A stretch of DNA of 64,000 bases from Phlebotomus papatasi. Its lineage: Eukaryota; Arthropoda; Insecta; Diptera; Psychodidae. The translations under genes and the position numbers were made by a program. The notes under the pieces were generated by a model. It worked only from the letters and a program-made list of their open reading frames with translations, was not told the DNA's origin and searched no databases. Shown in pieces: positions 43,245 through 54,867 of this stretch (position 1 is the stretch's first letter; each line of letters begins with the position of its first letter). The stretch covers positions 80,476,627 to 80,540,626 of the forward strand of contig NC_077223.1 of assembly GCF_024763615.1 (NCBI RefSeq), in the 5' to 3' direction.

Positions 43245-45266
43245 ATATCTCAGAAACTTGAGGTAATGGACCACAAGTTTTTTCGGGAGCAATGTTCAGG
43301 ATACCAAGGAACAAGAAACTACTCATTATTTTCCATCCCATTTGTGACTGTTGCACAGTGTAATAAATCATCAAATAATTTTTTATTGACGTATAAGCTT
43401 TTATTTATCTTTCTTCGTACATCTTCTTCAGTTTGAGTCTCATTTAGTTAGTTAATAAATTAATCACATTAGACCCCGTGCCACTTGCTTGGTAAAAATT
43501 TTCGTTTGAACCGGTACGTTTACATTTTGCTTTAAAATTATCAGAATATTTATCATTAATCAATTTTTTTTAAATTAACAAATCTACGTAAACGACGTAA
43601 AGCATGAACTAATGAAATGAATTTTTCTATTTTTTTAAGATTTTCATTGTATAATTTGTAGCTCGTAAATTTCTTGTAACAAAAAAATACGCCTGGATCC
43701 CTCGATATCCGTAACCCTTTAAGGACGACTGGGACACCGGTATCCCAAAAAGAAAAACTATTTTTCTGAACTAGTTTATAGTCAAAAAATTGTTTTTGTT
43801 TTTGGGATGCCAGTGTTCCAATCGTCATTAACTCTTTAAGGACGAGAGGATCAAAAATGTCAAAAATTGAGGGTAAGAAAAAATCGTTTTTTCTCAGACT
43901 TCTTAGAGCGAAACACAACTTTAGATGGTTGTAAAAAAAATCATTTTTGGATCACCGGTGATCCAATCGTCCTTACAGGATTAAAGGGATTAAAGGGTTA
44001 ACTAAAAACTAAAAAAAATGTCAATTTCGAAATTTCATCCTAAGAAAGTAACTTTCGAAATTGTCGTCAACCAATCAGAGCCCGTGAAATTCATGGAATT
44101 TCTTGAGTTTTAATTTTTGTGAGCAGACTCGAAACTCGTAGAGTAGAGCATGCATATAGAGAAATGCAAATAATCATGTGACGAAATTCCCTTTTACTCT
44201 GGTGTTACAGAGAGAATGCTCTAGAAAGAAGCACTTCCGGAGAGCGACTGACGAGTCAGACACAAACCAAACAGTTTCCTAAGGTCATTTGAAGCAATTA
44301 AACCAGAGAATAACACATCCCACATCAATAATTTATATGTGAAAGAAAATCGCATGAAACACTCCGATTGATCTCCATCGAAAGTTTGAGACTACCGAGG
44401 CTACTGCTGAACAGAGTTTCTTATCAACCTGCTAATTCATTTCAGCAATCAGTGTAACAATTGCCAATTTGTATTCCCCGCAGATTATGACTCATTTGGT
44501 TTTGCTTCAGTGAAAAAAATCCCGAAGGCTTCATGATGCATTGACGAGCCATTGAGAAAATCGATACCAAAGAAAAATCCACGCAATAACCAGCGGATCA
44601 GTCTTATCTTCGCAAATAAGACTCTCAAAGAATACATACCTGTCTTAGAATACGCCTTATCGCAACACCGAGAGTGATATTCACTAATAAACCTGAATAA
44701 TTTCCTAGAGATTTGCCACTTTATCACCAAAACACACAAATACAGAAGCGCAATTAGAAAAATCTCCCTTTTGCAATGACACTTCGAAAATATGGTTGAT
44801 TTAATTTCGAATAATAACCCAGCAACAAAAATTGCTCTGAATTATTAGATTTGTCCAAGGATTTTCCATAGCAAAATGAAATTTGTTCAGTCTAAATCAA
44901 AAAATAAAACGGAAAATATAAATTGTAAAAGCCCACGACAAATGGAAAATAAAGAATAAATTGTGAACCGCTTTTAAACTTTTAACTTTCCGGATTGATT
45001 TAAATTTTAAATATATTTTTAATTAGAATTTTTATGGGCCATTTCGGGCATTTCCATTGAGAAATTTTTTAAAAAATTGTTGGAACCTTTTCAATTCCAT
45101 ATGAAAAAGGTTGCTTTTATGATGTGAAGGTGTTCCATTTGGTTAAGCCCTTTTCGCATAAAAACTTAAAAATAAATTTTGTGAGGAGTTTGATAGAGCT
45201 CGGTGCAAGCAACTGAATGTCGAGAAAAAGACATTTTTTACTGTGATAAAATTTAATTAACTCATC

Positions 45267-45430
45267 TTACCATGGTATTATACATCATACGCAAATTGAG
45301 TGATTTTAGATTATTTATTCCTGGGCAACTGATACTCAAATTACTGCCGGGAAGGAATTTTTTAGTTATTTTAGTCCTTCAATTACTTGGGAAATAGCCT
45401 GACAAATATGAAAGTACATTTTGTTGTTCT
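45267..45430. repeat. Dispersed repeat with ACCATGGTATTATA start, copy 2
   Basis: Co-linear with 7727-7900. Confidence 0.65.
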
Positions 45431-45611
45431 TTTTTCGCTTCGTAGAAAGTCGTGCAAACTTTTTGCTCAACATGGCGAACGGAAAATTCCATATCCCGTC
45501 GAATTTGTTAAAATTGGCTTTTTTCCTCTTTCCTGATTTGAATTCTGGTTGTCAATTTGTTTTCTCGGATAGTCACTCTATCTAAATCAATAGAATTTGT
45601 AATGAAATTAT

Positions 45612-45637
45612 GAATGAATGAATGAATGAATGAATTT
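45612..45637. repeat. GAAT microsatellite
   Basis: About six GAAT tetranucleotide units. Confidence 0.9.
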
Positions 45638-46614
45638 AAATTTAGTGACCGTTAAGACATGTGTTTGACAGCGGCTTCCCGGGCCCCCATAATAGATTAA
45701 AAAAAAACTTTCTTTTCAAAAAAATCATCTATTAATCTTTAAGAAACTAATTCCAAAATATGAACATTCTACTTTACCTCAATATTTCTAGTACAGTGAC
45801 TGAATGGATTAAATGCACCGCTTCTGCCCAAAATCCTTCAGGAGTACGGAAGAAGCATTCCTGGGCGATCTACGATCAGCAAATTCTTCCTACCCGAGGC
45901 ACATTGGAATGTATTACATTGTAATATCAAATAAAGTGTTTCGATACGATTAATAATAATAAAAGATAGAGGACATGTTTTGGATTGAAGGCATGAGTAG
46001 GGTACTCAAGAATTGATGGAATGATGAGTACAGTGTTGCTAAAAAGATCACGAGCTGTTCGCTCTACAGTAATTTTTACAGTGGTGGTGAGATATAGTTA
46101 CTGAGCCTACTGAGCGAATTAATGAAAATGCGCTTCAAGTCTCTACCTCACTTTATAGAAAAACACTTATTTTTTTCTTTTTCTTAGTGACGAAGTATGA
46201 ATGACAATTTATTTCATTCTTAATTTTTGTTGTTCTATATTTTAGGTGGGTTACCTAAGTTTAATTTTCATATATTTCCTCGAAGTTTCCTTAACTTCCT
46301 CATGTTCAGGTCTGAACACAAACTCTAATCAGGATAGTTGTTCGATTGTAGACTTACCCTACATAAATAAAAAAAACTAGAAATCACTCGTTATCTTCGA
46401 AATCCATCATAAAACAGGTCAATAGTTTAATTTAAAGTTTTCACATGCAATTTATTTCCCCTGTTTTTAATACCTATATATTCAAATTCATTATGAGGCT
46501 TTTAAAGGTGCCGATGAAAGATCTGTAAAATCATTGGTTCATTAAAACGGCCATTTTGCTTCTAGGATATCCAAAAAACATGCAAATATACGTTGTTTTA
46601 TGTCAAGGGTAAGA

Positions 46615-46787
46615 GATAAGATGGGATTATTTGGAGTCATGTCTAATTTGGCTAATTTTGAACAGTAAGATTTTCTAACAATTTTAGATGACAAAAGGAA
46701 AAAAACAACAACTAAGAATTACTCTTGATGGTTAAAGTCTTGTACTTCTTCGTGGTTTTCCTTGTGTCTTTGACCATCTGAAACAGT
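46615..46787. repeat. Direct repeat, left copy (about 165 bp)
   Basis: Shares GATGACAAAAGGAAAAAAAC, GTCTTGTACTTCTTCGTGG and CTTTGACCATCTGAAA with 47588-47749. The two copies flank the 30-bp minisatellite and the 518-bp palindromic element. Confidence 0.9.
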
Positions 46788-46841
46788 TTCCCACAAGGGG
46801 TAACTCATATTGAGAAACCCTCGTCAATTGTCCGAGAAACG

Positions 46842-47050
46842 CTTCGCGAAATCCGAGAAACCCACTTTTTGCATCGCGAAACCCGAGAAACCCAAAAATT
46901 GCATCGCGAAACCCGAGAAACCCAGTATCTGCATCGCGAAACCTGAGAAACCCAGTATCTGCATCGCGAAACTCGAGAAACCCAATATCTGCATCGCGAA
47001 ACTCGAGAAACCCAATTTCTGCATCGCGAAACCCGAGAAACCAGAAACCC
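46842..47050. repeat. 30-bp minisatellite, seven units
   Basis: The unit GCATCGCGAAACCCGAGAAA plus ten variable bases starts every 30 bp (CGCGAAA at 46845, 46875 and so on to 47025). Open on both strands because 30 is a multiple of three (IAKPEKP-type). Not a gene. Confidence 0.95.
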
Positions 47051-47073
47051 TTGTCAGAAAAAATGGAAATGAG

Positions 47074-47591
47074 TTATGTCCTGGACACACTTACGACTAA
47101 AGTCCAGAGACGACTAAGCTCGTTCATAGCTAAGTCAGTTCCTGACATACTGCAAACGAGGCTTAACATTTTCTGACACTCACAAAACATAACTTTCGTG
47201 AGTTTTTATGCACATATTTCTATTGAAATACACTAGTAGTCCTTTGAAAATGAAACTACTTTTAAATTTACTTCACAATTCACGTATAACAACAAGAATT
47301 CACTAGAATAGCTAAAATTGGCTTAAGTCGCGAGTTAGCTTCCACCTCACAAATAATTGTAATTAAAAATAATTATTGGACGTGTACTAAGACATGATAT
47401 TACAAATAGTTTCATTTTCAGAGGAGTATTAGTGCATTTCAGTAGAAATATCTGCATAAAAACCCAGGAAAGTTGTGTTTTGTGGATACCAGTATATACT
47501 AAGCCTCGTTTGTAGTGTGTCAGAAACTGACTTGGCTATGAACTAGCTTAGTCGTCTATGGACTTTAGTCGTAAGTGTGTCTAGGGCATAA
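47074..47591. mobile_element. 518-bp palindromic element, family 'CCCTAGACACACTTACGA', copy 3
   Basis: Ends TTATGTCCTGGACACACTTA and TAAGTGTGTCTAGGGCATAA. The inverted arms continue for about 210 bp, including GACGACTAAGCTCGTTCATA against its complement. It is longer than copies 1 and 2, which share only the outer 30-50 bp. Confidence 0.85.
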
Positions 47592-47749
47592 GATGAGATT
47601 ATTTGGAATCATTTCTAATTTGAAACAGTGAGATTTTCCAACAATTTTAGATGACAAAAGGAAAAAAACAACAACTAAGAAGTATGCCTGAAGGTAAAGT
47701 CTTGTACTTCTTCGTGGTTTTCCTTGTGTCTTTGACCATCTGAAATAGT
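47588..47749. repeat. Direct repeat, right copy (about 162 bp)
   Basis: Partner of 46615-46787, same orientation, with a few substitutions and small deletions. Confidence 0.9.
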
Positions 47750-48011
47750 AAAAATATTCATTATTAAATTGTCCCACCTTGCCCAATTAGAAATATTTTT
47801 CCGTGGAGAATCATCAGAAGTGTCGGATGATGATTACTTCAAGGAAAGTGCCGACACGATTTCTATTGGGAAAAACACACTCTGGAAAGTACACTGATAA
47901 AAATCTAATGCATTTTTTGTGTGATGATAGATAGTGAGGTTAAGTATAAGATTTGTGTGTGGGAGATATGTTTCCTCAACAAAATCAAGACATTTTAAGT
48001 AGAATTTGCGG

Positions 48012-48019
48012 TATAAATA
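48012..48019 (+). promoter_or_regulatory. Possible TATA box of the Mpv17-like gene
   Basis: TATAAATA, 121 bp before the ATG at 48140. A competing reading is that the 5' UTR is spliced: TTTTTGGCAATCTGCAG at about 48087-48103 looks like a 3' splice site. Confidence 0.3.
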
Positions 48020-48139
48020 AGATCGATAGATCTTCTATAAGGTAAAATAATTAAAAATCTTCAAAATATTATGTTATTTTTAATACTTTTTGGCAATCTG
48101 CAGTGACCGGTGAAAGTGAAAGTTTATCACGTGCAGACA

Positions 48140-48721
48140 ATGATCCGGGAAGCTCTAAAAACTGTTTTTAGGATCCCATTGGCAAAGAAATTGGCTGCAG
48201 GACATCGCAAAGCTTTTAGCATAAAATACTTGGTATTTACCAATGTCACAATATCTATGACGCTCTCGAGCCTTGGAGATATTCTGGAGCAGTACTACCA
48301 GAAAACCTTCCGGCAAAAAACCGAATGGGATAGAGCAAGGACTCTCCGGATGGGGGCCACTGGCATAACAGTTGGTGTCGTTTGTCATTATTGGTATAAC
48401 TTTATCGACAACTTCCTCCCAGGGCGATCACTGAAGTTAGTGCTGAAGAAGGTTTTATTAGATCAGACAATTGGATCTCCCCTTGTTATTTCGACGCTCT
48501 TTATAACTTTGGGGGTTCTAGAGGGGAATTCATCGAGGGAGATTCTGGACGAAATGAAGCAGAAATTCATAAGGCTCTATACAGCTGAGTGGATTATCTG
48601 GCCACCTGCTCAAATTATTAATTTTCTGTGGCTTCCCTCGAAATATCGTGTTCTCTATGATAATACGATTTCTCTGGGATACGACGTATATACCTCTCGA
48701 GTAGCTAATGATGTAAGCTAG
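48140..48721 (+). CDS. Mpv17/PMP22-family membrane protein (Mpv17-like 2 type)
   Basis: Single exon, 193 aa, normal for the family. Four hydrophobic segments fit the Mpv17/PMP22 fold of the inner mitochondrial or peroxisomal membrane. Family signatures seen are GDILEQYY, DRARTLRMGATG, HYWYNFIDNFLPG, KKVLLDQTIGSP and the C-terminal EWIIWPPAQIINFLWLPSKYR (W.P.Q..NF...P..R). The ATG was chosen over an upstream in-frame GTG because MIREALK begins the conserved region. AATAAA at about 48779 fits a short 3' UTR. The ZRANB2 gene starts 330 bp downstream on the same strand. In Mpv17L2 the protein associates with mitochondrial ribosomes; that role here is inference. Confidence 0.9.
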   Translation: MIREALKTVFRIPLAKKLAAGHRKAFSIKYLVFTNVTISMTLSSLGDILEQYYQKTFRQKTEWDRARTLRMGATGITVGVVCHYWYNFIDNFLPGRSLKLVLKKVLLDQTIGSPLVISTLFITLGVLEGNSSREILDEMKQKFIRLYTAEWIIWPPAQIINFLWLPSKYRVLYDNTISLGYDVYTSRVANDVS

Positions 48722-49048
48722 CATAATATAGTAATACTTAAATCTTAGAATGTTAAGGTCCAAAAATCAAAATGTTAAAAAATAAACAATTTCTCAGGGA
48801 TTTATCTGATAATCTGAGATCTGACCTATCGTAATTATTTTCTGCAAAAATGTAACATTTTGTATAACAATAAATCTTAGTACAAAAAGGCAGTGTACCA
48901 ACGATTATTTCAAATGGAATGATTAATTGCCATTTTTAGTAAGATCTTCACTTTGGTGCAAATTGTGTTTTCCGGGTGTTAAAAGCAGACTCTTTTTCGC
49001 TGAGAAAAAGTGCCCCAATTACGCTAAGAAATAGCTCAAAAAAGGTAA

Positions 49049-50388
49049 ATGAGCACATTTTCGACAGAGGGGCGTTCATCGTCATCATCTGGCATGGACT
49101 GGATCTGCAGTGATCCCGAGTAAGGAAAATATCGTCACTTTCTCCTGCAACTCGCCATGGCAGCCCGAAGGTTTATTGATGGAAATTGTTTTATTTCCCC
49201 CATTGTATTTTCCGGGAGAGCAGCTGTAAGAACCTGAACTTCGCGAGGCGCACCCACTGCAACCGGTGCCAGCGGGAACGGTCGCTGGATGGGTCTGCCA
49301 AGAAGAAGCTTGGCACGGAAATTGGCAAGGCGGCGGCAGAGAAGAGCCGCGGCCTATTTAGTGCTGAAGATTGGCAGTGCAGCAAATGTGCCAATGTGAA
49401 CGTACGCCGGCTCATGTAGTTGCCATCCACACTTCCTGGCCAATATTCTCATTGTCTCGCGTGGCGTCTCTTTCAGTGGGCACGCCGTCAGACCTGCAAC
49501 ATGTGCAACAGCCCCAAGTTCTGCGACGTCGAAGAGCGCACCGGCTACGGCGGCGGCTACAATGATCGTGGCGTCGTAGAGTACAAGGAACGGGCTGAAT
49601 CTGATGATGAGTACGATGAATTTGGACGTCGGAAGCGGCGCAAGGAGGAACGTTCGAGATCTAGTGGTCGTGACCGAGAGAGACCCAAGAAGCGCTCGCC
49701 GACCCCGCCGTCGCCGCCGCGAGCTGCTCCCCGCGATGAAACGGACGAGGAGGATGACGAAGATGGGGCTGATCTCTCCAAGTACGATCTCTGGGGTTCA
49801 GACAACGACGAAGCTAGCTCAGTCCCAAAAGCACCTCAGGTAAAGAGATCACGCTCCAAGTCATCTACCCCCTCGTCTCAATCGCGTCGCCGCAGCCGCC
49901 GTTCTCGGTCTTCTCACGAAGGTAATTTATCTCAATCAACATTTTAGCAGACATGCACACCAATATCTTATTCAATCCTAATTTTGTGTGAAGAAAATGA
50001 GAGGAAATTGTGTCAATATATTCGACTTTCAGGAAATCTACATGTCTAATGAACAACAAAATCTCTTTTGTTTTGTAGACATGTTTTTGACATTTCTAAC
50101 AGAGTGAAATCTATTCGTCTCCCTCACTCCTCCCTACACGCATTTTCGAAAACATGTTGACAAAACAAAAGTTTTTTGGAATTCGAAATTCCTTTTTTAG
50201 CCAAACAAATGCAACTGATTTCTTTCTCTCAAGGTTCAACATCGCGATCCTCCAGCAGTTCTAGCTCCTCTTCTCGCAGTCGCGGTCGGAGACGTTCTCC
50301 ACGCGGCCACCGGCGCCGGAAGTCGTCGCACTCGCGGTCCAGGAGCCGTTCACCACTACCTAAATACTCCTCATCACGACGTCGCTGA
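49049..50388 (+). CDS. ZRANB2: ZRANB2-type RNA-binding splicing factor
   Basis: Nuclear protein with two RanBP2-type zinc fingers and an RS tail; in vertebrates it binds GGU-containing pre-mRNA and the spliceosome. Exons 49049-49119, 49224-49401, 49477-49921 and 50234-50388; 849 nt, or 282 aa. Finger 1: DWICSDPDC...NFARRTHCNRC (residues about 17-40). Finger 2: DWQCSKCANVNWARRQTCNMC, split by intron 2 between N and W. CDVEERTGYGGGYN follows, then a Glu/Asp- and Arg-rich region with YKERAES and a C-terminal RS/SR domain in exon 4. Introns are 104, 75 and 312 bp; the last holds a palindromic MITE. AATAAA at about 50733 ends a short 3' UTR. Confidence 0.93.
50064..50174. mobile_element. Palindromic MITE, family 'ACAATAACTTTTG', copy in ZRANB2 intron 3
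   Basis: CTTTTGTTTTGTAGACATGT paired with AACATGTTGACAAAACAAAAG. It makes up over a third of the intron and stays clear of both splice sites. Confidence 0.75.
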
Positions 50389-53300
50389 TGGGCCTCTATC
50401 CAGAGGGCAAAAGACTTACAACTTCAGAGACACCTCAACGCGTAGCCAGCGGGTTGAGCACGGATGCTCTCCCCATTAATTTATAATAATACTATCTCTC
50501 TGTCTGATGGGACAGCCCATAAATCTAGTGATTGTTTTGAGAGTTCCCCTTCCTTTGCTCGTTAGAATTTTAGAGAGGATGGAGAAGAGACAGTGGTAAT
50601 TTATCGTTTTTGCAAAGTGGTAGCGCTTTGCATTTAATTGTAATGCACAAATTATTTTGCACTCTCAAAACCCAAAAGTTACAAAAAAAAAAAAGTTTCC
50701 AAAATCAATAATTCCACAGTCAAATTATCAAATAAATCATTTTTAATCCAGTCAAGAATTGCGTGATTTATTTTTCTATCTCTATAAGCGTGTTTCACGC
50801 GATTTGGTTTTCGGATAAAGGTTATTGTACCCTCTATCTTAGCAAAGTTTATTAATTTATCGACTAATGATTCTACTATCTTGGAGGAAACTAGAGTACC
50901 ACCGAACCGGGACAGTACGGGATACAGGGGTTTCGGGATTATGCATAATGGGAAATGGCATTATGCAAACACATCTATGCATCATTGCCTACCACTATTA
51001 TTAAAAAGTAGCATGATCTTAAAAGACTCGAATTAGCGAGAGTCTACTGTATTTTGAATGTAAGCATCGATAACTCGTCCGGATTACGCTGATCCGGATT
51101 AGAGAGCGGGCACTGTATATATTATACGGGAATTGTTCCAAATTTCGACCAGTTTGCAATGTCGGCCACCTTAGTTTCTCGAAATTCTACGATTTTTTTT
51201 CATTCTAGAGTTTGTACAATGCAAAAACAAGCAAAGTATCGTTCATACGAACAAGTTGCTGGGGAAAATACCTCAGAAGAGTTCCTGAAGAGTAAGGAGT
51301 AAGGACCTACAGGAATCAACGTGGCCGAAATATTATCCAAAGCAATTTCTATACTAATTAATTTTAAAATTTGAGATATTTTGGCGCCAATTTTTTGCCT
51401 ATCTTCAGCGCCAACGGTCCACAAGAAATGTATTTCAAATTTACTGTGTGAAAAACTTTGCATACATTTAGGGGATTTTTAAAAAATAATTTTATAAATG
51501 AGCTCCCAATCCCAATCCTCCCAATTCATATCAAATTCGTTCAATCCATTTTCACCTAAGCCGGAACGTCCTGTATAAGGAGGGGAGTGGTCCGAAAACA
51601 TCCCAACACTCTATCCCTCTCTGTTTAGTGTCCACATAATTGTTACAATCTCACCAGGGAAAGTCTTTCAGGCTTCGCACTTACTTTGACTTCGAACACT
51701 TCATATTCCTTTAATGAATTTGACCTTTTTTCGGGAAATGAGTGACTTAAGACTATCTATTTACAGTAGACTCTCGCTAATTCGGCTCTTTTAAGATCGG
51801 GCTACTTTTTAATTCGGGCATCAGTTACATTTGAAAAAAGTCTGTTGTCATTTTTCAAGTTTGATTTGTGATGATCAAATGAATCAAATATTCTCAAATT
51901 TGGCATGATTTGTCTTATTTTTGATGTGATTTTGCATTATTGAGGGATCTTCATGCAATTTACGTTATATATGAGTGTGTAAACTTAATATCTATATGCA
52001 CATGAATAAAAAATTGTTGCATTTCAAAAAGTTTGTCGCCCGAATTTCTGTCTAATTCGGCTGACATTTCGGTCCCATATGCCCAAATTTGAGAGAGTCT
52101 ACTGTAGTTATATTGCTATAAGATCAAATTCATTAAAAGGATTAAAAGAATTTTAGAAAAATATAAGATGTTTGGAGCTTCAAGTCAAAGTATGTGCGAA
52201 ACCTGAAAGACTTTCCATATACTCGATTTTGTGAGTTGAATTTTATGATTAAGAATCGCGTCGTCAGTTTTACTCGTTTTACCGATTTTGGCTATCAAGT
52301 GTTTAGTTTAGTTAGAATAACACTTAGTAAACATAGAAAATACGGAAAATACATAAGAATTTATCTTGAAACGAGTGAATTTTATTTTCTTACCGAGAAC
52401 GATAGAAGACCTTTATGCTCGTTCTCGTACCACTTACTTTTAGGATCTCATTTGGAGTCTTATGGGTTCTTCAGTAGAATAAGCTTGTACAGTACCAGAG
52501 GAACCAACACTAAAGGAAAAAGTCGTTTTTGCATTTCAATCTGGCAACACTAAAAAAAAAAGTGGCTGATGTTGCATTTAATTTTTAATATTTTTAGGAA
52601 TTTTTATTATTCTTGAGGAATTCTTCTTGCCTAATTTTGTTGAAAGAGGTCTAATAAATATAAAAAATGCGATAATTCTGATAAATTTGTAAAACTTGCA
52701 TGTTTTTTTGAGGCCAAAAGACAGTTCGTTAACGAACACTGATAGAAAATTGGAAAATTTTTATGTTTCTTGTAAGTTTTTTATTCTTTTCTTCCTTTAC
52801 AAAGATAAAGAAACTATTCTAGAATCCTTACAGTGCAAAGGATGTGAAATTTTCCATTTCTTGAAGGATAAAAAGGAATTTCTTTCCAGTCAATGTCACT
52901 TATGGTGATCTAATGGAATGGATTTCAGTGTCCGGAGGACTTCGAAACAGCTCACGAATTGTCTGGAAGGCTATGTAGAACTTCTAGGGTCTCTTCCAGA
53001 GAAGTTAGAATGTCTGGATGACTAAAAAAAAGTCCTCAAGAGCCCCAAAACAGATGAAAAATCTGGTCTGGATTCTATCTTTAGCATGCCAACTTTCATA
53101 CTAAAAAAAACACAAGAAAAAGCAGTAAAAATCACAGAATTTTTCCACAAATTCCTTCATTATCGACTTCTTGAATAATTTTTGATGAATTTATTACGGA
53201 AATTTGCTTACTTCCGTGCAAAATTACGTGAAAAACATCACCACAAATGTCGCAAAGGGCACCGTCCGCCACGAGAATTTTCCACGAACAATTCAAAAGA

Positions 53301-54086
53301 TAAATAGTCACAAATGCTTCCAAAACTCGTCAATTTTCTATTCCAATTTGCAAATCACCGATACTCCACGTGATTTTCATAATTTTCTACGGATTATGAA
53401 ATGTTGCAAAAGTCGCTGGGTGACCCATATTTAGTTTATTTTTGCTATCAAATGACGCCTTTTAACCAATTCTTTGTCACTAAACTAATTCTAAAAACTA
53501 TATTCTTTATGTTAACACCAATTTTTATTGAAATTTCATTAATTAAACTTCACAAATTGGCTTTAAAAAACAATCTCGACGACGTTTTTTTTCAAATGCG
53601 ACTACCACTACAGAAGCAGAAAAACGACTTTTTCCTTAAATATTGGTTCCTCTGACAGTACATTCATATAACTTACAGGTAATTTTGATTCATTTCGTCT
53701 CTCAGTTTTTTCAGTCTTTATTTTTTCAAACAAAAAATATTAAAAACTTTTTTACAATTTACTACACAACACGTCGACACGATACATAAAACTCACATGG
53801 GGTAATAAAACATTTTTCTTTTCGAAATTCCATCTTTGCGTTCGAAACTCCTAAACGACCGGCACGCCCTCCTCGTTCGACGTGGCGACAATCTAAATTT
53901 CTGTTTTTTCACAGATTGCGTAGAAATTTCAACAGATTATCTGGAATTTTCTCCATTGTGTGAGCAAAATAAAACCGAGTGAACTTTATTTGATTTTGTC
54001 AAGTGTTCGTATTGCAAATTATTGTTCTGTGTCACTGAAAAGTATTTCGCTGAGCGAGAAGGAAGAATTTGGAAAGGTCAACAAAG
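50389..54086. other. ZRANB2 to BI-1 intergenic, MITE-rich
   Basis: No supported gene. Contains fragments of the GAAATTATGCATA family (about 50930-51015 and 51373-51470), a composite of CAGTAGACTC/CAGTGCCCGC ends at 51017-51120, and a full pogo-like MITE at 51764-52104. Frames between 52190 and 53660 are AT-rich and lack motifs. Confidence 0.5.
51764..52104. mobile_element. pogo/Tigger-like MITE (CAGTAGACTCTC ends), copy
   Basis: CAGTAGACTCTCGCTAATTC and GAGAGAGTCTACTG are inverted and flanked by TA (51762-51763, 52105-52106). 341 bp, non-coding; the inner sequence differs from 19082-19315. Confidence 0.85.
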
Positions 54087-54867
54087 ATGTCGTACTCATT
54101 TGAGCAATTTTCCCGGAATATGGGAATGAAAATGTAAGTTTCACTGTGCGCTGGAGTAATTTGTGAGTCAGGAAGTGACCTTGGGAATTTTGTAATTTTG
54201 CAGTGAAGCCCCCGTTCGTACGCACCTGGCCAAGGTGTATTGCTGTCTGTCTGCAACGACTGCTGTGGCAGCTATTGGGGCACTTGTTCACATCTGGGGC
54301 ATTTGGGAGGCGGGAATTCTCAGTGCTCTGGCTTCACTGGGACTCCTGTTGGCACTGCACTTCACAAGGGACAATGGGAAGAATATGGCTACGCGTCTGG
54401 GATTGCTGATGGGCTTTGGTTTCTGCACAGGTCACTCCATGGGACCACTTCTTGACCACGTCATTATGCTCAATCCACAGATCATTGTGACAGCTCTTGT
54501 GGGCACGAGTGTGGTGTTTGTCTCCTTCACAGCTGCCGCTCTGCTCGCCCGTCGAGGACAGTATTTGTTCCTCGGTGGGCTCCTGCTAAGCATCATGAGC
54601 TACATGGCCCTATTCAGTCTCGTGAATCTCTTCTTGCGCTCCAGTCTCGTCTATCAGAGTCAACTCTACATCGGACTGGGCGTTATGTCGGCTTTCATCC
54701 TCTACGACACTCAAGCCATCATGGAGAAATGTCGCATGGGCAACAAGGATTTCGTGGCACATTCCCTGGATCTCTTCTTCGATCTGGCCAGTGTGTTCCG
54801 TCGTCTCCTCATTATTCTTTCGCAGAAGGAGCAACGTGATCAGCAGCGTAAGAAGCGAAATAACTAA
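54087..54867 (+). CDS. BI-1: Bax inhibitor-1 (TMBIM6)
   Basis: ER membrane protein that suppresses cell death and leaks Ca2+. Two exons (54087-54133, 54204-54867), 711 nt, or 236 aa, usual for BI-1. MSYSFEQFSRNMGMKIE leads into APVRTHLAKVYCC, the conserved segment before TM1. Six or seven hydrophobic helices follow, with HFTRDNGK, GHSMGPLLDHV, the QSQLYIGLGVMSAFILYDTQ signature, and AHSLDLFFDLASVFRRLLIIL. The C-terminus is basic (QRDQQRKKRNN), as in BI-1. The 70-bp intron has AAAAT|GTAAGT and TTTTGCAG sites. AATAAAATT lies about 90 bp after the stop. Confidence 0.95.

Larger units (their letters stand above)
43245..46612. other. Gene-poor region with repeat fragments
   Basis: Copies of the CCCTTTAAGGACGA / GGGACACCGGTATCCC repeat at 43710-43750, 43800-43845 and 43960-44000. 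A dispersed repeat at 45267-45430. A GAAT microsatellite at 45612-45637. A retroposon-like piece at about 45790-45965 ending in AATAATAATAAAAG. The segment 44200-44760 is less AT-rich and could be an untranslated exon, but nothing proves it. Confidence 0.45.

Noticed and set aside
46842..47050. CRISPR-like array
   Set aside because: Units are contiguous with only short degenerate positions, no unique spacers, and the genome is eukaryotic.
46810..47100. Open frames with IAKPEKP repeats on + and GFSGFAMQ repeats on -
   Set aside because: Produced by a 30-bp minisatellite; no flanking coding sequence.
48716..48721. GAT|GTAAGC as a splice donor ending the Mpv17-like CDS
   Set aside because: The TAG stop follows at once, length fits the family, and an AATAAA lies about 60 bp downstream.
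54019..54291. Minus-strand frames over BI-1
   Set aside because: Antisense shadows of BI-1 exons.
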